From Pelodera strongyloides (taxonomy: Eukaryota > Nematoda > Chromadorea > Rhabditida > Rhabditidae): DNA of 64,000 nucleotides. Positions 1-13,150 of the stretch are shown here, in pieces. The stretch lies in contig JAANDG010000041.1 of NCBI GenBank assembly GCA_036852015.1, positions 372,001-436,000 on the forward strand, in the 5' to 3' direction. The position numbers and the translations under genes are program-made. Every line of letters begins with the position of its first letter. Position 1 is the first letter of the stretch. Below the pieces are notes generated by a model, which worked only from the letters and a program-made list of their open reading frames with translations, had not been told where the DNA came from and made no database searches.

Positions 1-268
1 ATCTATGCTCTAAATACTTAACCGCTAATAGATCCTTATCTCAAATTGCGGGCTACCAGGATCGGCTGCCTCGACCCTAAGAAGCCCTAGTTAACCGTCA
101 GCCTTCAAAATCCAACAGCACAAAAACAGTGAAACGTGAACAGTAACACTCATCGAATTCTTTCCTAGACATTAGCGCAAATATCAAAAATAGCGAAATT
201 ATCTCCAAAAATCACACATTCGCCAACTATGTACTCGGATAAAAATAGCTAAATTGTAATAAACTAAC

Positions 269-559
269 CTTTTCGGAAATCGACGAAATGTTGCAGCCGG
301 AGAAATGTAGGGAACGAATGCTCGCTTTGGGAATAGTGTCCAGACTGTGCATAGAGCAGTTATCGAATCTGAGGCGGTCAATGTTCAATCCACCGACCAG
401 TTTCAGAACCCTTGTTGGGTCGACACCTCTGCATAGAATAGTGAGCCGAGGTTCAGTCTCGTGATCACATTTACACTGATCGGGTAGCTTCGGACACTGC
501 GAAGCTGCTGATATACTGGTGGTCCAAAGGGACACAATAAGTAATAGTGGGAATAACAT
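269..559 (-). CDS. First exon of a secreted leucine-rich-repeat protein (partial, runs off the left edge)
   Basis: This 97-codon exon starts at an ATG at 559 and ends in frame at a GAAAAG|GTTAGT donor at 269/268. It encodes a hydrophobic signal peptide (MLFPLLLIVSLWTTSISA), then a cysteine-rich cap of the LRRNT kind with spacing C-P-x5-C-x-C, and the start of short leucine-rich repeats (x-L-x-F-x-x-C-x-I). I see no convincing next exon in bases 1-268, which look intronic. A TCTAG acceptor lies 7 nt upstream of the ATG, and for that reason I start there and not at the longer in-frame ATG at 679. The layout resembles the complete LRR gene at 5277-9637 on the same strand, so the two are probably tandem paralogues. 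By family knowledge such eLRRon proteins act at the cell surface or in apical matrix; the function here is inferred only. Confidence 0.7.
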
Positions 560-3500
560 TGTGTGACTAGACGAAAAATAATTTTTGTTGATTGGCCGTG
601 TTAGTGAGTAGTGAGGTGACGAATTGGGGTCTGGCGGAGGTCCGGGCACATCACCGGCCCGCTTTCGCGCCAATTTCATAACAGAAAATGGCCTCCGGTA
701 CCTAAGGCACTTGTTAATTATTGGATAAAATCATTAGGCAATTAGTATACGATAAGAGAGTGCATCGAACAGAGAGACACGCGAGAGAGACAGAAAGTTT
801 CACATAAAAAAGACAAGATGGCAATAGACAAAGTTCAAACTTTAAAATAATCTAGTCTAATCACGTGTTTATTGAAAAAAGTTCTTCTCAAATAGTAAAA
901 AAGTTTGAGCAGACATTGATAAATGTACTGAGGATTGATATACGATCTAAAACGAGAGTGGAGAAAATTTGAATAGCCCTTTGCATGCATCATCACTTTT
1001 TTTTTTAGTTTGCACTTTGTCAATAAATCTCGTGAAAGAAGTTTAAATCAAATGGACACATTATTTACTATTTTCTATAGTTCTGTAAACTCTAATTAAA
1101 ATCACGGTACATTTAACTATGATTATATTCTACTAAGTACGTTCTTATCCGTGTGTGAGCTAATTATTAACTGAACTGATAAATGAGTAGGCTTTTGTGA
1201 TAGTCTATCAGTGCTCTGTTTTAGTACATTGCAAGAGGCAGATTGAGCTTCCCCCGGTTTGCCGTCTTTAGCGGCGCCGGGTGCAAGTAGGGCAACGCTC
1301 AGCGACCAGCCGTCAATAAATGCAATAGAAAGGATCCTTAAAAGAGGAGAGGAGGAGAAAATCCCCCCGCTCCTCAGTGAAAGTTAATCGATCTAAGAGG
1401 GTTCGCTTTCTAACCGCAACGGTAATGCTGGGTGATTTGCTTCACTTCTGAATAAATGTAGGAAGTTAGAAAAGCGAATAATAAAGTAAGTGTTTCTCGT
1501 CTGAGCTCAATTTGGTGTTTTATAAACAGGAACAATGAAGCATAGAGTTCTTAGGAATAAGGTAATAATGAGAAAAAGTGGCCGATGTCCCGAAGAATTG
1601 TGCACGAAGAAGCTTGGTGTATCATTTCTTTATCCTATGATTTATCGCCCAAATATGGGCTATATTTGTCAAATTGAACTGATAATTCTCCTTTCTACAG
1701 CCGAGTGATTCTCACTATCTCTCACTCACTGTCCTTGATCACGAAAAAGAAGGGAATTTGGATAAGTAGAACAAAAAGTACATGTGTATCTCCACATTGA
1801 CCCAGATTATCTCTTCCAGAAAAGCACCCATGTATTGCGATTAAACATTGAGAATAACTGAATTAATTTATTAGATCGAAGGTCAGTCTGTTTTTCGAGG
1901 GAAATTCATTTGATATCCGCATATAGCAATGTGTCAATCGTAGATTAGCTATAACCGTTCCGAACATGGTAACCAAAATATTCTATTCTGACATTCCTTT
2001 TTGAGGCTTATTTTTTGCATTCAACTTTTTTTAAGATGCAATCATAGCTTTACTGTTTTGTATGGAAAACTAGTTGGGATCACATGTCGGAATATTCTCC
2101 TCTAAGGGTTTTGAGGAGGCGCATCGGATATCGCATATTACTTATGGGTGACCTTATGGTTGAACTTTCACTATTGCGCACTGGTAAACCAGTATTTACA
2201 ATACTGCAATTACCGCCGAGTGGACGTTAGGTGCCATCAAATCGGAGCGGGCGACTGTTTTGCTCTGCAAATTCTAGAGGACCAGTTTGGATCAGCTGAC
2301 TAACACTTGACCAACCGGAAATGAGGAATTATGGTTCTATTCCATAAGGTGTTCGACTTGCTATTAAATAGTGAATGAAAACAAATGGATGTCACAACTG
2401 TAAGAACAATTGGAAAATGGGGATTATAAAATTTCAATTAAATACATGGTAATGGTTCACAGTAATAGAAAATCGGCTTAGAAGTATTTTTGCAGCATGG
2501 AAAGACAATATTTACCAAATGATACACAATGTCAAATTCGATTCGGAAAGAAATATATAGACTACTGTACAATCGAATATCCGTTGAAACCGTGCAAGAA
2601 TGACAATTCGAAAGCATAAACGATTGCGTGAAGCAATCTGAAAAAGCGAATACCCTTTTGTAGACTGACTGAATCAGCACCTGTATCTGACAGTGGAGGA
2701 AACCATACAGCTTATATATGTTACGATATACTATTAAAATCCGCAAGCAAGAGCACGATATGTTTTACATAGAAAAAGCAACAACGGGCGACGATAGAAA
2801 AATAATGTTTTTTTTTTACAAAACAATCACGGACTGCCGCGAATTGTGATAATAATAGCTGCTTTTTTGATTTAATTAAATCAAATGAAAAAATGGTAGA
2901 GAAAAAGAAGACAACAACGGTTCAACCCGCAAACTACTCAATGAAAAAGTAGTTGTGAAAAGTAGGGTGAAAAGTGAGCGCTCCAGCATGTTCGGAGGAG
3001 ATAATTAGCAGTCTCGGTCTCTCTAGTCTCAGCAGGTTCTTGGCAACCCATACTCGCAACTCTTTTGCCCGGTCAGCTTGAATTTGGGCGTTGAAAATCG
3101 CTCGCTGCTTTCTGCGCCGCGGGCTTCGCCATCCAGAGTGAAAACGGGGTCATTCACCCGAAAACACAGTAGCCGAGTAGAGCTGAGACGGGGAGAGAGT
3201 AAGAGTGAGAGTGAGACATGGGAGCTAGAGAGGGAGGGATAGAGGGGAGCAGCGAACTTGAGCCGATTCCCCCACAGCAGGATTAAGCGTAGCCCACTGA
3301 ATACAGTCCTATTCACTTGGGAGGTATTTACACCCATACTGTGGGCTGGGCTAATCTCGTTACTGGTAGGCTGACTTCCGGATCAAAGTACAGATATCCC
3401 GGCTTAATGTTTGTAGTTGCCAAGCCAAGCTAGCCCATTTTGCTAAATTCGGGGTCGAGCTTATCACATCGATATAGACTGCACTCAAAAGCGAGGTTAA

Positions 3501-5276
3501 CTGGCCTTGGGACGACGCTTATGATAAATAACATATCGATATCGTCTCAACTTGTATCTTAAAAGTGAAAAGAGGCTGATCATCATTTAGACCGTCATGC
3601 ATTTGAATATATGAAAACAATGAATTGCTCGAATATCCGGATTTACGAAAGAGTGATTGGAATTAAGCATTTCTCTATGACTCACCGCACCTGCAGCGAT
3701 ACGATGCAGCGATACTTATAGAGGCATAAGAGGCTGACTGCATATTCGGCAATAGAAAAGAAATAAATGGAGAAAATTCTCGGCGTGTCGTGGTGATTTG
3801 ACTACCTCATTTGTTTCTCATAATAGTTCCACAGTGATGAATTAGCTCCAACAAAATTATAAGGCTAATGGAAATGTGTGTAGTTTCGTTGCCTTATAGT
3901 AAGGTCTACTGTGTAAAAGAAAGTAGTCGAGTGTCTCTATCTAATACTCGATCAGAGAGTCCGTTGCTCGCTTTAATGAGTCACATTGACCTGATTTAGA
4001 GTGTTGTTTCGAGGGCCGTTTTGACACCGCTAGAGCCATTTATTTCTTCCTGGACACCCAGACCTTAGGAAACGCTAGCCGACTCAAATGCACAGAAATC
4101 ACAGTAATAACGTCTTTAAACGAGAATTTTGAACTTTAAGGAGTTGTCATTCTCACCTTTTGTACGCAAAGACAACAGGATAATATTAAAATAATTTATT
4201 CAGATGCAACGAAAGACAAATTATTATTAAGACGTGAGTCTATACGGAAAGACGGTAATTTGAGCGTATTGATGTCGAAATATAGTAACCAAACTGAAAT
4301 GTTGCGTAAAATGGAAAACGACAGGCAACCTAAAACTGATGAAAGAAAAGAGCACTCAGGATATATGACTGAACAGGAAGACTGTATTATCCGAATTTTA
4401 AACATTCCCAGTGGGGAAGTTGGCTATCCTTGCAATAATACAAGTCTTGCCTATCAGGTGAGATCAATTACAAACTAGAACACTTAAGAAAATAAATAAA
4501 TAAAATTTCCGAAAAATTGGGGTGAAGACGAAGGAACTGAAGTTAAAAATGGTATTCGGAACGAAGAGCAGCAAGAGCTACTCGGGACGTTTATCCTGAC
4601 ATATTACTGTTTAAATGTTTAAATGTTTATTGGACTCATAAAAGAGCGAACCGCCGTGGACGAACTCTTTGAGAACGACTAGTTACTAAACCATCACGAT
4701 TTCTTTGGGTTCTCTAACTTTCCTCAGCGTTCCTTATCCAATCTACCTGACGATGATTGATTGAAATAAGAGCATATGATGACGGGGAACTCTTGTTTGA
4801 TGATATTAAATGTTAAGGACATTTTTCATTATTGAATAATTCCTAATTCTCTGTCCTTTCACTCATGTCTCTGATTCTCTCCCTATCACCGCAATTTTGT
4901 GTTGGATCGGGAACGGGATGGATATATGCATGCATGTATCTGGACCACACATCGTAAACAGTGAATCGCGAACAAGATTATCTCTCCGCAAAAGAGAAAA
5001 TTAGATCAGCCCCGAAATGTTTCAAGTTGGTCGTATTGCAAGTATTAAAATTGAATTCCTCGCTGCTTAGCATTTAAAGCGGGTGGTCCAAAAACATAGC
5101 CGCTAGTTAATTGATCGGTATTTTAGGATTGTTGCTCATGACACGTTCAGTTAATTTACATGCTAGCATTGCAGGCATCTAAAATGTCCATTCTTGTTCA
5201 GGCACAAGAAGGGCTCTAGTTTTCGCGATTTTAGGACATTCAATAGAGCCATATATGTATGGAAGCTATGTAACCC
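560..5276. other. Intergenic region between the two LRR genes (4.7 kb)
   Basis: No exon set with matching phases was found on either strand. The stretch must hold the promoter of the left LRR gene and the 3'UTR of the right one. It contains a GA-rich tract near 3188-3250 and AT-rich sequence elsewhere. One open frame at 4260-4478 (+) ends with a donor-like CAG|GTGAGA at about 4458, but nothing upstream or downstream joins it. Confidence 0.5.
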
Positions 5277-8200
5277 TTAGAACCACCAGTACCTTGGTCG
5301 ATTCAAGAAGACATTCGCATTGGTGGCCGATCTTTGTCGGTACTCTTCAGGGAACATTGTGGATCCACTATAAGTACGGGCGAATGCTGACTCCACAGAT
5401 GGGGCTCCGAAGTTCGAAGATTGCTCCTTTTTCTCTTCAGAATTCTTCATAAAACATCGGATCAGAAACAGCAAAATGAGGCAAATGGCGAGAAGTCCAA
5501 TTGCGATTCCTAAAGTGTTTATGTCAGAATATGAAACGAAATATTTTGTAGTCAAGATTTGAAAGCAGGAATTCTATCTTCCATTCACTTTTTGACTTTC
5601 ATCAATTGAATGGCCACTTCGTAAAAAGGTCAAGTTTTCTGGTGCACCACCTTGAAGAGCTCCTTGCGCATAGATTATAAGAAAAGCGAAATGGGGTTAT
5701 TTTGTACATAAATCATAGTTTTTAACTGTAGCGTTTCAAAGGGGTGAAGCAAAAAGGAATAATTTGAACTTGTAGTTTATTTAATGGAAAAATGAGTGCA
5801 GGAGCCAAGGATGAAACTTATAGTAGTGATACATGCACTTACCTAGTACAATGGCCACCAGGTTGACTTGTGATACTTGTGGTGGTTCATAGACATTGTT
5901 ATCCACTGGTATGCCTATGGAACGTGGGGTCTGAAATTTGAATGCATTTGACAAAAACAAACATGAACTTCCTCTAGGAAACCTCTTTAGTTCTACGATG
6001 GTAGCAGCCTTTGTTTAGGATATCACTCCTTTGACACTAGTTTACATTCCTTTGGAATCGAGTCCCTACATTTGAAAGCATAACTGCAAATTTCTTCCCG
6101 AAGTCTGGATTTCCTATTAATAGTGAGGATGTAGTCAGCATAACAACTACAACTTACAGTCACATATTTCCTCATAGTCATTCCAACATGCGTTTGACTA
6201 TTGATAACTTCAGCTGGTCTTGTGCTCACCGGATTGGTCTGCCGTAGATCTAGACCGCTCAACTGAGCTGGTGTCCAACATCTAAATTTCGATTTCATTC
6301 ATCTTACTCTTTCTTGGATAAAGATGAGTGCTTGTCTAGATGATTACTGTGTGGGGGTCCTTTCACTTTGTGGAATTTTCATATTGTTCAGCAGTTTGAC
6401 GCTTGTTTTTCTCGTTTTGACTGTGATTCTTTCCTAAACCCTTCAAGTGGACACTATTCGATTGAAGATGATTGTAGATGTCTACTCAAGAGTGGCCCCT
6501 TTCTCGCTGAGATATCAGGTCAAGACATTGAAAAAAACATGATCATCTCTCACTCTCCCCTCTATCACTGTCCGCTCTCACTCACAAGTTTCTCCCCAGT
6601 GTCAGTAACCTCGGTAGGCAGTTGGCACCCAACTATGTTAGCGTATTGAGTAACACACTAAAAATGGGTACTATGATACGATATAACATAGAGAATAGTT
6701 CGGCCCTAATGTCAGAACCCTAAAAACGGACACACTTTGTTCGTGCCCTCGCTTTAACACCTTATTCGAGCAATGAGTGTTCTAATAGCGAGCTTCGACG
6801 CATTTTTTACCCAATTCTAATCCTAAAGCGAACACCTCGTGTTGTGTCAACAAATGGGGACAAGAATGAAGTTGTTGAGTCCCTTCAACACTCAAAAAAC
6901 AACAACTCCCCCTCTGATGATAAGTGGGCCACGGGGCACGCGCGCAAGTATACTCACTTGTTTACATTCAAACATATTTCAGGTTTTCCGAAATGTGATT
7001 CCGGTCTAAATTTAGCTAGAACAATCTGGTAACCAACTACATGACTCTTACTCTTGGGGTGAATGGAATGGAGACGCTGTATGACAAAAGCTATTGAGAG
7101 TTGACATTGTGTGACTAACTTTGCAGATTGTTGTCCAGGTGGGCTGGTCAATACATCTCCATTCTCTCGCAGCCACTTGCGTAACCATTGTAGATTATCA
7201 TCGCATCTCCATGGATTGTCTGAAAAAGCAGAATTTTGTAAAATTTCCTAGAAATATGATTCGAAAAGCCGAAACAAAAATAATGTACATCATTACTTAC
7301 TGTGCATGTGAAGCGTGCGCTGCTTCTCGGGATGCAATGGAATTAAGCTGTCATAAAGAATGTTCGGCGGTAGCGATTCCAATCTATTGCTGCTCAAGTC
7401 TAACTTTGTGAGCGACGGTAGCTGACTGAACGAATACTCCTCCACATAGTTTATCTGCAATTTGAATTGCTTAGGTACATATTAATGAAATTTTGCACAT
7501 ACCAAATGTTTAGATGAACCGGACGAAAATTTCTATTATTTACATTGTTTTATCTAAGGGCAAGATGAGGTATCACTTACTGCATTGGAGCTGAGATCCA
7601 AGGTGACTAGATCTGGTAATGCAGCGAATGTTCCAGAAGATATTCTAAAATACTAATTCTCTAAAGGTGCCGTTTCGATAAAACCTGACTGCCTTGGTTG
7701 TTCTTGTCACTACCATTGAAAGTTATCTATGATTTTACCTCAGAGTTTCCTTTTCAGGCCTTATGACTATGGTTTTTAGTGGAATACTCACCCAGTTAGT
7801 TGATTGGCAGCAAACGAAATAACTCGAATCTTTGGCATTTTGTGTAGCGCTCCTGGGGCAATTGACGTCAGTGAACAGGAGCTCATCTCTAGTCGAAACA
7901 GTGCGGGCAGGAAGGAGAACGCTGAATAATTCTTTGTGGAATACATGGAGGATTACTTGCATGTTTAGGATCATAAGTTTACTAAATACTGTGAAAACAA
8001 TTAATTGTTCTCACTTACAATCTAAAGCAATGTGTGTGATATCCTTATTGTTCGACAACGACAACACTTTGAGTTGTCGTATGTAGAAGAACATTGTCGG
8101 TTGTATTCCAGTGAATAAATTGTTGCCCAAATATAGGTAGGAGAGAGAAGGCACTGTCTCGAATACTTCTGCATCAATTGTGCGGATCTGAATGATGAAT

Positions 8201-9637
8201 TTTGTAATTATCTTGTTCGATTATTAATCAGAGACTCGTTTTGAATCGTAATATTCATACCTGCCAAAGCGCAGCTTTCTTGTCACGGATTGCCTCTAAA
8301 GAGACAACGTTTTTTTCTCATTCAGTGCGATTTATTCTTACCTTATTAACCTCCAAACTCAATGATTTGAGCAATGGTAATGGAAGAGAGTTGGCTTCCA
8401 GTATCTCTATCTGATTCACTCCAAGAGCCAGATCTTCCAAAGTTGGCACATTAGCAAGCGCCAATGAAGGAATTTCGTGTAGTTCATTTTTGTCGAGAGA
8501 CAATTGCTTCAGTATCTCAAGGCCAAGGAACGCCTAAAGAACGTTCGAGTAAATAACAGAACCACCCTTTTCAACCATCATAGTATGGAAATGCGGTATT
8601 GTGAACTTGCTATAGATCTCTTACAAGAATTCACCTGCGGATGTAGAAACGAAATGTTGTTAGCAGACAAATCCAAACGGGAAATTGTTGCTCTGCTATA
8701 GTATGTGAGGAAGACGTTGTCGCCCACAATTTGAATATTGTTATCAGTCAGTGACAAGACCTGAATGAGATTTTAGAATTTTTACGTACGGTTGTGTTAT
8801 TGGATCGATACTTTACCAAATTATGATTGCTCGTTTCAAGTTATGTTCTCACGAGTCACACCTTCAATTTCCTCAGCTTGTTGACGCCCGTCTGGGGAAT
8901 TGCTGTTAATTGATTGTCAGCAATTTCCAATTCCTCTAGCGTCTCGCTAAGAGTTCCAGCGAATGCCTCTGGGTCGATAATCCTTATTCGATTGCTCCGT
9001 AGAACAAGCCGCTTGATTTGAAATCCAAGAAACACAAAGCCAGGAAGCTGAAAGCAGAGTCATCTTAGATGAAACAGACTGGTATCTGTGTTCCGACATT
9101 CGCACCACTTCGAAACTAAAATCGAATGCGTGGTCCGCATGCACCATTTTTCAGTATGTTTGCTAAATAAGGTATGACAACTAGTAGGTAATCGTACCTC
9201 ATCTATGGGAGTACTGCTGATTACCAATCGATCAATCATTTCCGGAGGTTTTCCTATTGCTCGGAGAACATCATCGAGTGATCGCGCCTTATCGCACACT
9301 ATGGAAATAGCCTCATATCTTGTTGATGTGCAAATACAAGGATGCTGCAATAAAGGGTGTTGAGGTGGTTAATTAGGTAGATAGTTAGATACAGACTAAG
9401 CTTCCGGCACATACCGCTTTGACTGTGGCTTTCGAGTAGGGCTCATGTACTGAACAAAAAATGCCTTGACATACCCATACGCCTTGTATTACTATCACTG
9501 TGAAATGAATGATCCTACCCTGCCGATTAAAGTGAGTTAGTATAAACATATTTCCGTACCTGAATGGTGTGTGGACATTCTGCGTATGTGCACGCGAGAA
9601 ATACGCTTAGAAAGATAAATCTCGTAATTGCACTCAT
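5277..9637 (-). CDS. Transmembrane extracellular leucine-rich-repeat protein (eLRRon type), complete
   Basis: Exons (minus): 9637-9560, 9344-9198, 9047-8862, 8760-8635, 8533-8342, 8293-8261, 8187-8019, 7921-7792, 7644-7581, 7454-7301, 7219-7120, 6281-6230, 5930-5843, 5509-5277. They sum to 1752 nt (583 aa), and all phases agree. A signal peptide (residues 1-19) precedes a cysteine-rich N-cap (CPHTIQHPCIC). About ten LRRs with the L-x-x-L-x-L-x-x-N-x-(I/L) pattern follow (for example LVTLDLSSNA, LTKLDLSSNRL). The C-terminal cap begins NPWRCDDNLQWLR near 427 and has a further Cys near 460. One transmembrane helix lies at about 500-525 (LVAIVLGIAIGLLAICLILLFLI), with a tail of about 58 residues ending RPRYWWF. 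It fits the nematode LET-4/EGG-6 eLRRon class used in epithelial apical matrix; orthology is not proven. The 33-nt sixth exon uses an unusual TTTAGAG acceptor and is the weakest junction. The intron 6282-7119 shows no further exon. Confidence 0.85.
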
Positions 9638-11358
9638 CTCATCTGTAGTAGATCAAATTATGATGCAATTAGAGATAGACACAAATGGGAATTCGCGAAC
9701 GACAAAATAAGACGAATGATAAAAACAAATAAAAAATGCAGTGCCATACGAAAATTTTTATGAATCTGGCAACTATAATTATAGCACTGGTTACGTGAGG
9801 ATGTATTTGAAGATGAAGGTTGATCTTTTGTCTCCACAGTTGACTAACAGTGTTTCTTGTATGGCTGAACATACTTACAAAGATGGAGTCGGACATCAGA
9901 AAGATGTCCTACATATATTGATGAAATCGAGCAAACATTGATATCACAAGAAGACAAACGGACATATAAATAGATGAACAGGAACTCATCTTATTTGTTT
10001 ACGGTCTGAATCAAAGGACCCTGAAACAGGAAATAAAGCGCCAAAGTGGGACATAAGCAACTTAGCGTTTAGATCGGGCACTATCACGTGAGACCCGTTC
10101 CTCGTGAGGCGTAGCATAGCTAGATCAAGAAATTCATCATTCACATGACAGTATTCTGTGATGGCAAACACTGAAGAATCGGTAATCGGAAATCACTGCT
10201 TTTTGAGGTCATCTCATTCAAACAGAGTACGATTCGCGTAGTCCGGAACCAGAAAATACTTTGTTTTCAATAACTCAAAATAAAAATTCGCGCTTATAAG
10301 CCGAATGCTGTTGCCGGTTATGATTCTTTGGTCGCCTCCAGCTATTTAGAGCCAAAGAGGCGGAGGTATTGAGAAAGTATGTAGATGAATGTGCGCGAGC
10401 CGAGTGCCGAAGTGGCTGTGATGCTCGATTATGTGTTTGTTCGTGCAGCTGTCTAGATTGACAAACAGTGGTGGAACACCCCCTCCAGGAATAGGTTGCG
10501 AGTAGGCCTTTGTGCCCTCCCTCGCTGATGATTGACACAGAACAGATAAGGCTTCTGGGCAATTAAGTGATAATTACGAAAACACTTTTTTTTTATTCAT
10601 TCTTAGCACAGAACAAAAGAGTGGTCCTAAAACAGCAATAGAATAGAAATATATAGTGAAGAGCAGTAGATTAGTAAAAATCGGAAAAAAATTTCAGCAC
10701 TTTTATCGAAAAGGTATACGCGTAATTTTTGGGCCCAAGGCGGCTTTGTTTCACAATGGAGAGTATTCAGCAGGCGTCTGGTCAAAAGACAGTAAAGGCG
10801 GAATGGGACTGCTTCAACTGACTAAGCCGATTCGAGCGGCGCTAATAATGCTTGAGGGGGTGTCGGAGAACCGCTAGGTGGTCTAGTTTACTCATCTACT
10901 ATTAGAACCAAGACCTATCTGACTTGATTAACAACAAACAGATATATATTCATGGGGATTTACGATGTATCGGCTATAGATCTAATGATGGCATTTTTAC
11001 CGAGGTAGAGAGAGCGCAGTGTCGCTCCGTCCATTGCATTGGTTATAATATATTTTATTCCTTTCCAAGTAAGTAAATACTTGTCATCTCGTCGCTTCTA
11101 CATGATTTCCGATATCTGCCAAGGTTCATCTTAGTGCGCACATCCGTTCTACGTCCATATTGCAAATATTTACTCACTGGACGGCTTGAGGCAAACTATT
11201 TTGAGCGAGAAGGTTAACTCTATGAATTCAAGAGTTGTATTTGCGTCTAAGCACAAAGCATTCAGCTTACGTGAAATCATCGTTATTGTAATTATGCAAA
11301 TGTGGCCAGAGAAAATAATGGTTCCGTGTGCAAGATTTTATATTGATTTATGTTTCAG
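9638..11358. other. Divergent intergenic region (1.7 kb)
   Basis: It lies between the start of the minus-strand LRR gene and the first exon supported for the plus-strand gene at 11359, so it should hold both promoters. The unseen 5' exon or exons of the plus-strand gene must also be here. An open frame at 10656-10877 (+) is not convincing as protein. A CTACAG acceptor at 9643-9645 sits 5 nt before the LRR start codon. Confidence 0.45.
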
Positions 11359-13150
11359 ACACTCGATCGATGACGCCAATAAGCTCACCAATACCTGCGA
11401 CTTTGATAGATGAACCAGTTAAGAACACCGAAAACAGCTCCCAGTTATACCCACGACAGACTATTGTTCTTCCCGAGGTGGAAGAGTTCAAGGAATTTCC
11501 AGGAGTGTCCTCGGCGTCAGATCTCGGTAGGTTATTAGCGAAAAGTCAGCGAAAAAAAAGAGCTCGCCTTCAAACAGTTTTCGAATAATCTGGACGTGTA
11601 CAAGGGTATGATTCAACGATGATAAAGCCAAGACACATGACAAGGAAATCATTCAGATATTTTCTTTTCGTCAAACGATGGTTTTTCAGATCTAGTGAGC
11701 AATATGGACGAGACAATGTCGGTTACAACGGACCTTTCTGATGACGATGCAAGCTTTGTGGCAGTTGACATACAAGCTGAAGATGACCTCTTGCCGAACA
11801 CTGGTTTGTTTTATAGATAGTCCACATACTTTACATGCTATCGGCTCGTGGTCGAGCGTTCGATTTGTGTTTCTTTTCATTTTGAATACAAGTTTTACTA
11901 AAACGCGACGTATACGGTGAAAATTGTAGAGTTTGGCGAGGAGGCTACATTCGTTGATGACGTCATCGAAAACGACATTTATTACAAGAGTATGATGGCA
12001 AAACAGGTAAATGTTTATGGTACAAACTACGGTATGAAACCAAATCATTTTTTGAGAAGTTTGAGTATGCTGTTAATGCATGTCTCAATGTGTTTAATTC
12101 TAGGTGAATGTACTCATGGCGTCCCTTGAAGATATTGCAGTGCTGGCGAACGTCTTCAAAGGGAATATGAAAATACACGGTCGCGCTTGCAGGTTTGCTA
12201 CCAGTTCCGTAAAGTCTTGATAGGCTTAATCAGATTATTCATTTGAGATAAATGAATAAAACCTTATAACCGCACCGAATGCGACTCATGCATTCCATGT
12301 GATTTATGAAAACAGTGAAGGTGCTTATGCTGAATAGTTAAAACAAGCAATATCAACAAAAAAAATGTTTTAATATGTTTCAATAATCATATTGAGGTTA
12401 AATCATCTACTTTCAGATTGTCACTGGAACAAGAACTTCACAAATTGCGATCTGATGTCTACGCGACTGTACGGAGCACTTTAGTTTCTAAGGAAGCGGC
12501 TCAACCTTCTAACACAGATCCGCATTCCACTTTTCTTGTTTCCTCGCCCGCTAACAGTCCAGTTACCAGTGTTACGGTCAGTTATATTACTAGGTTATTG
12601 TTTTCAGTATTTGTTGCATTATTGCCGATATTACGAGACCTCTTCAGCGCATCCCTCTCATGAGTATTCAAAACAACAATTTCAACTGTTTACTCTCTTT
12701 TAGTTGAACGTAAATGGTGTGATCCTGAAACTACACGACGAGATAATCGCTCATTTGGGAGCATTCGTCCTAAATGACCAGCCGTCTGTCAATAAGGTCT
12801 GCCTAAGAGTCAATGTGCACAACTCGGACATTTCCATTCATGTAAGCCATTTTACACTACACCGTACTGCCGCGTCTACACCAAGTGTAGGAAAGTTAAG
12901 AACATTTGTATAAGTGTATTGTTTTGTAGAACATAGAAAGTAGTCGCCTGTATGTAACCATTGCCACATCAGTTACAAGTGCACATCTCTGCGACAGTCC
13001 CTTTGTCACTCATCCTATTAAAACTTTGAACTGATGCAAATCCTCATTCTAATGATTAAAATCCTTCATTATTTCTTCCAGGATCCAAAGAAAAAGAAGC
13101 CTCTCCGTCTCCGTATCAAGGAGTGTGTTATTGAACAAGACGAGGACTAA
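11359..13150 (+). CDS. Unidentified protein, 3' part; weak resemblance to the C-terminal part of BLTP3/UHRF1BP1
   Basis: Well-phased exons: about 11537-11605, 11690-11803, 11930-12006, 12104-12192, 12417-12576, 12704-12841, 13082-13150 (TAA). An earlier exon probably spans 11359-11526, but its junction to the next one is unresolved: no donor/acceptor pair of normal size keeps the frame, so a sequencing error or an odd short intron is possible. The product has an acidic serine-rich stretch (SVTTDLSDDDASFVAVD). After it come two blocks of alternating hydrophobic residues, including LNVNGVILKLHDEIIAHLG and PLRLRIKECVIEQDED at the C-terminus. Acidic linkers followed by such beta-rich blocks recall the C-terminal parts of bridge-like lipid-transfer proteins of the BLTP3 family. 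However, those exceed 1400 aa and only 1.7 kb lies upstream before the LRR gene. It is either a short derived gene, a truncated copy, or something I do not recognise. Confidence 0.5.

Noticed and set aside
4260..4478. 72-codon open frame (+) ending near a CAG|GTGAGA donor
   Set aside because: No partner exon, no recognisable domain, and AT-rich surroundings; an isolated frame of this size is expected by chance.
5560..5660. Possible exon of the LRR gene (minus) reading APENLTFLRSGHSIDESQK
   Set aside because: It does not connect in phase to the transmembrane exon; direct joining of 5843 to 5509 gives an uninterrupted membrane helix. A 12-nt microexon variant is possible but unsupported.
10656..10877. 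73-codon open frame (+) upstream of the 11.4-kb gene
   Set aside because: Composition is not clearly protein-like and no donor in matching phase links it to 11359.
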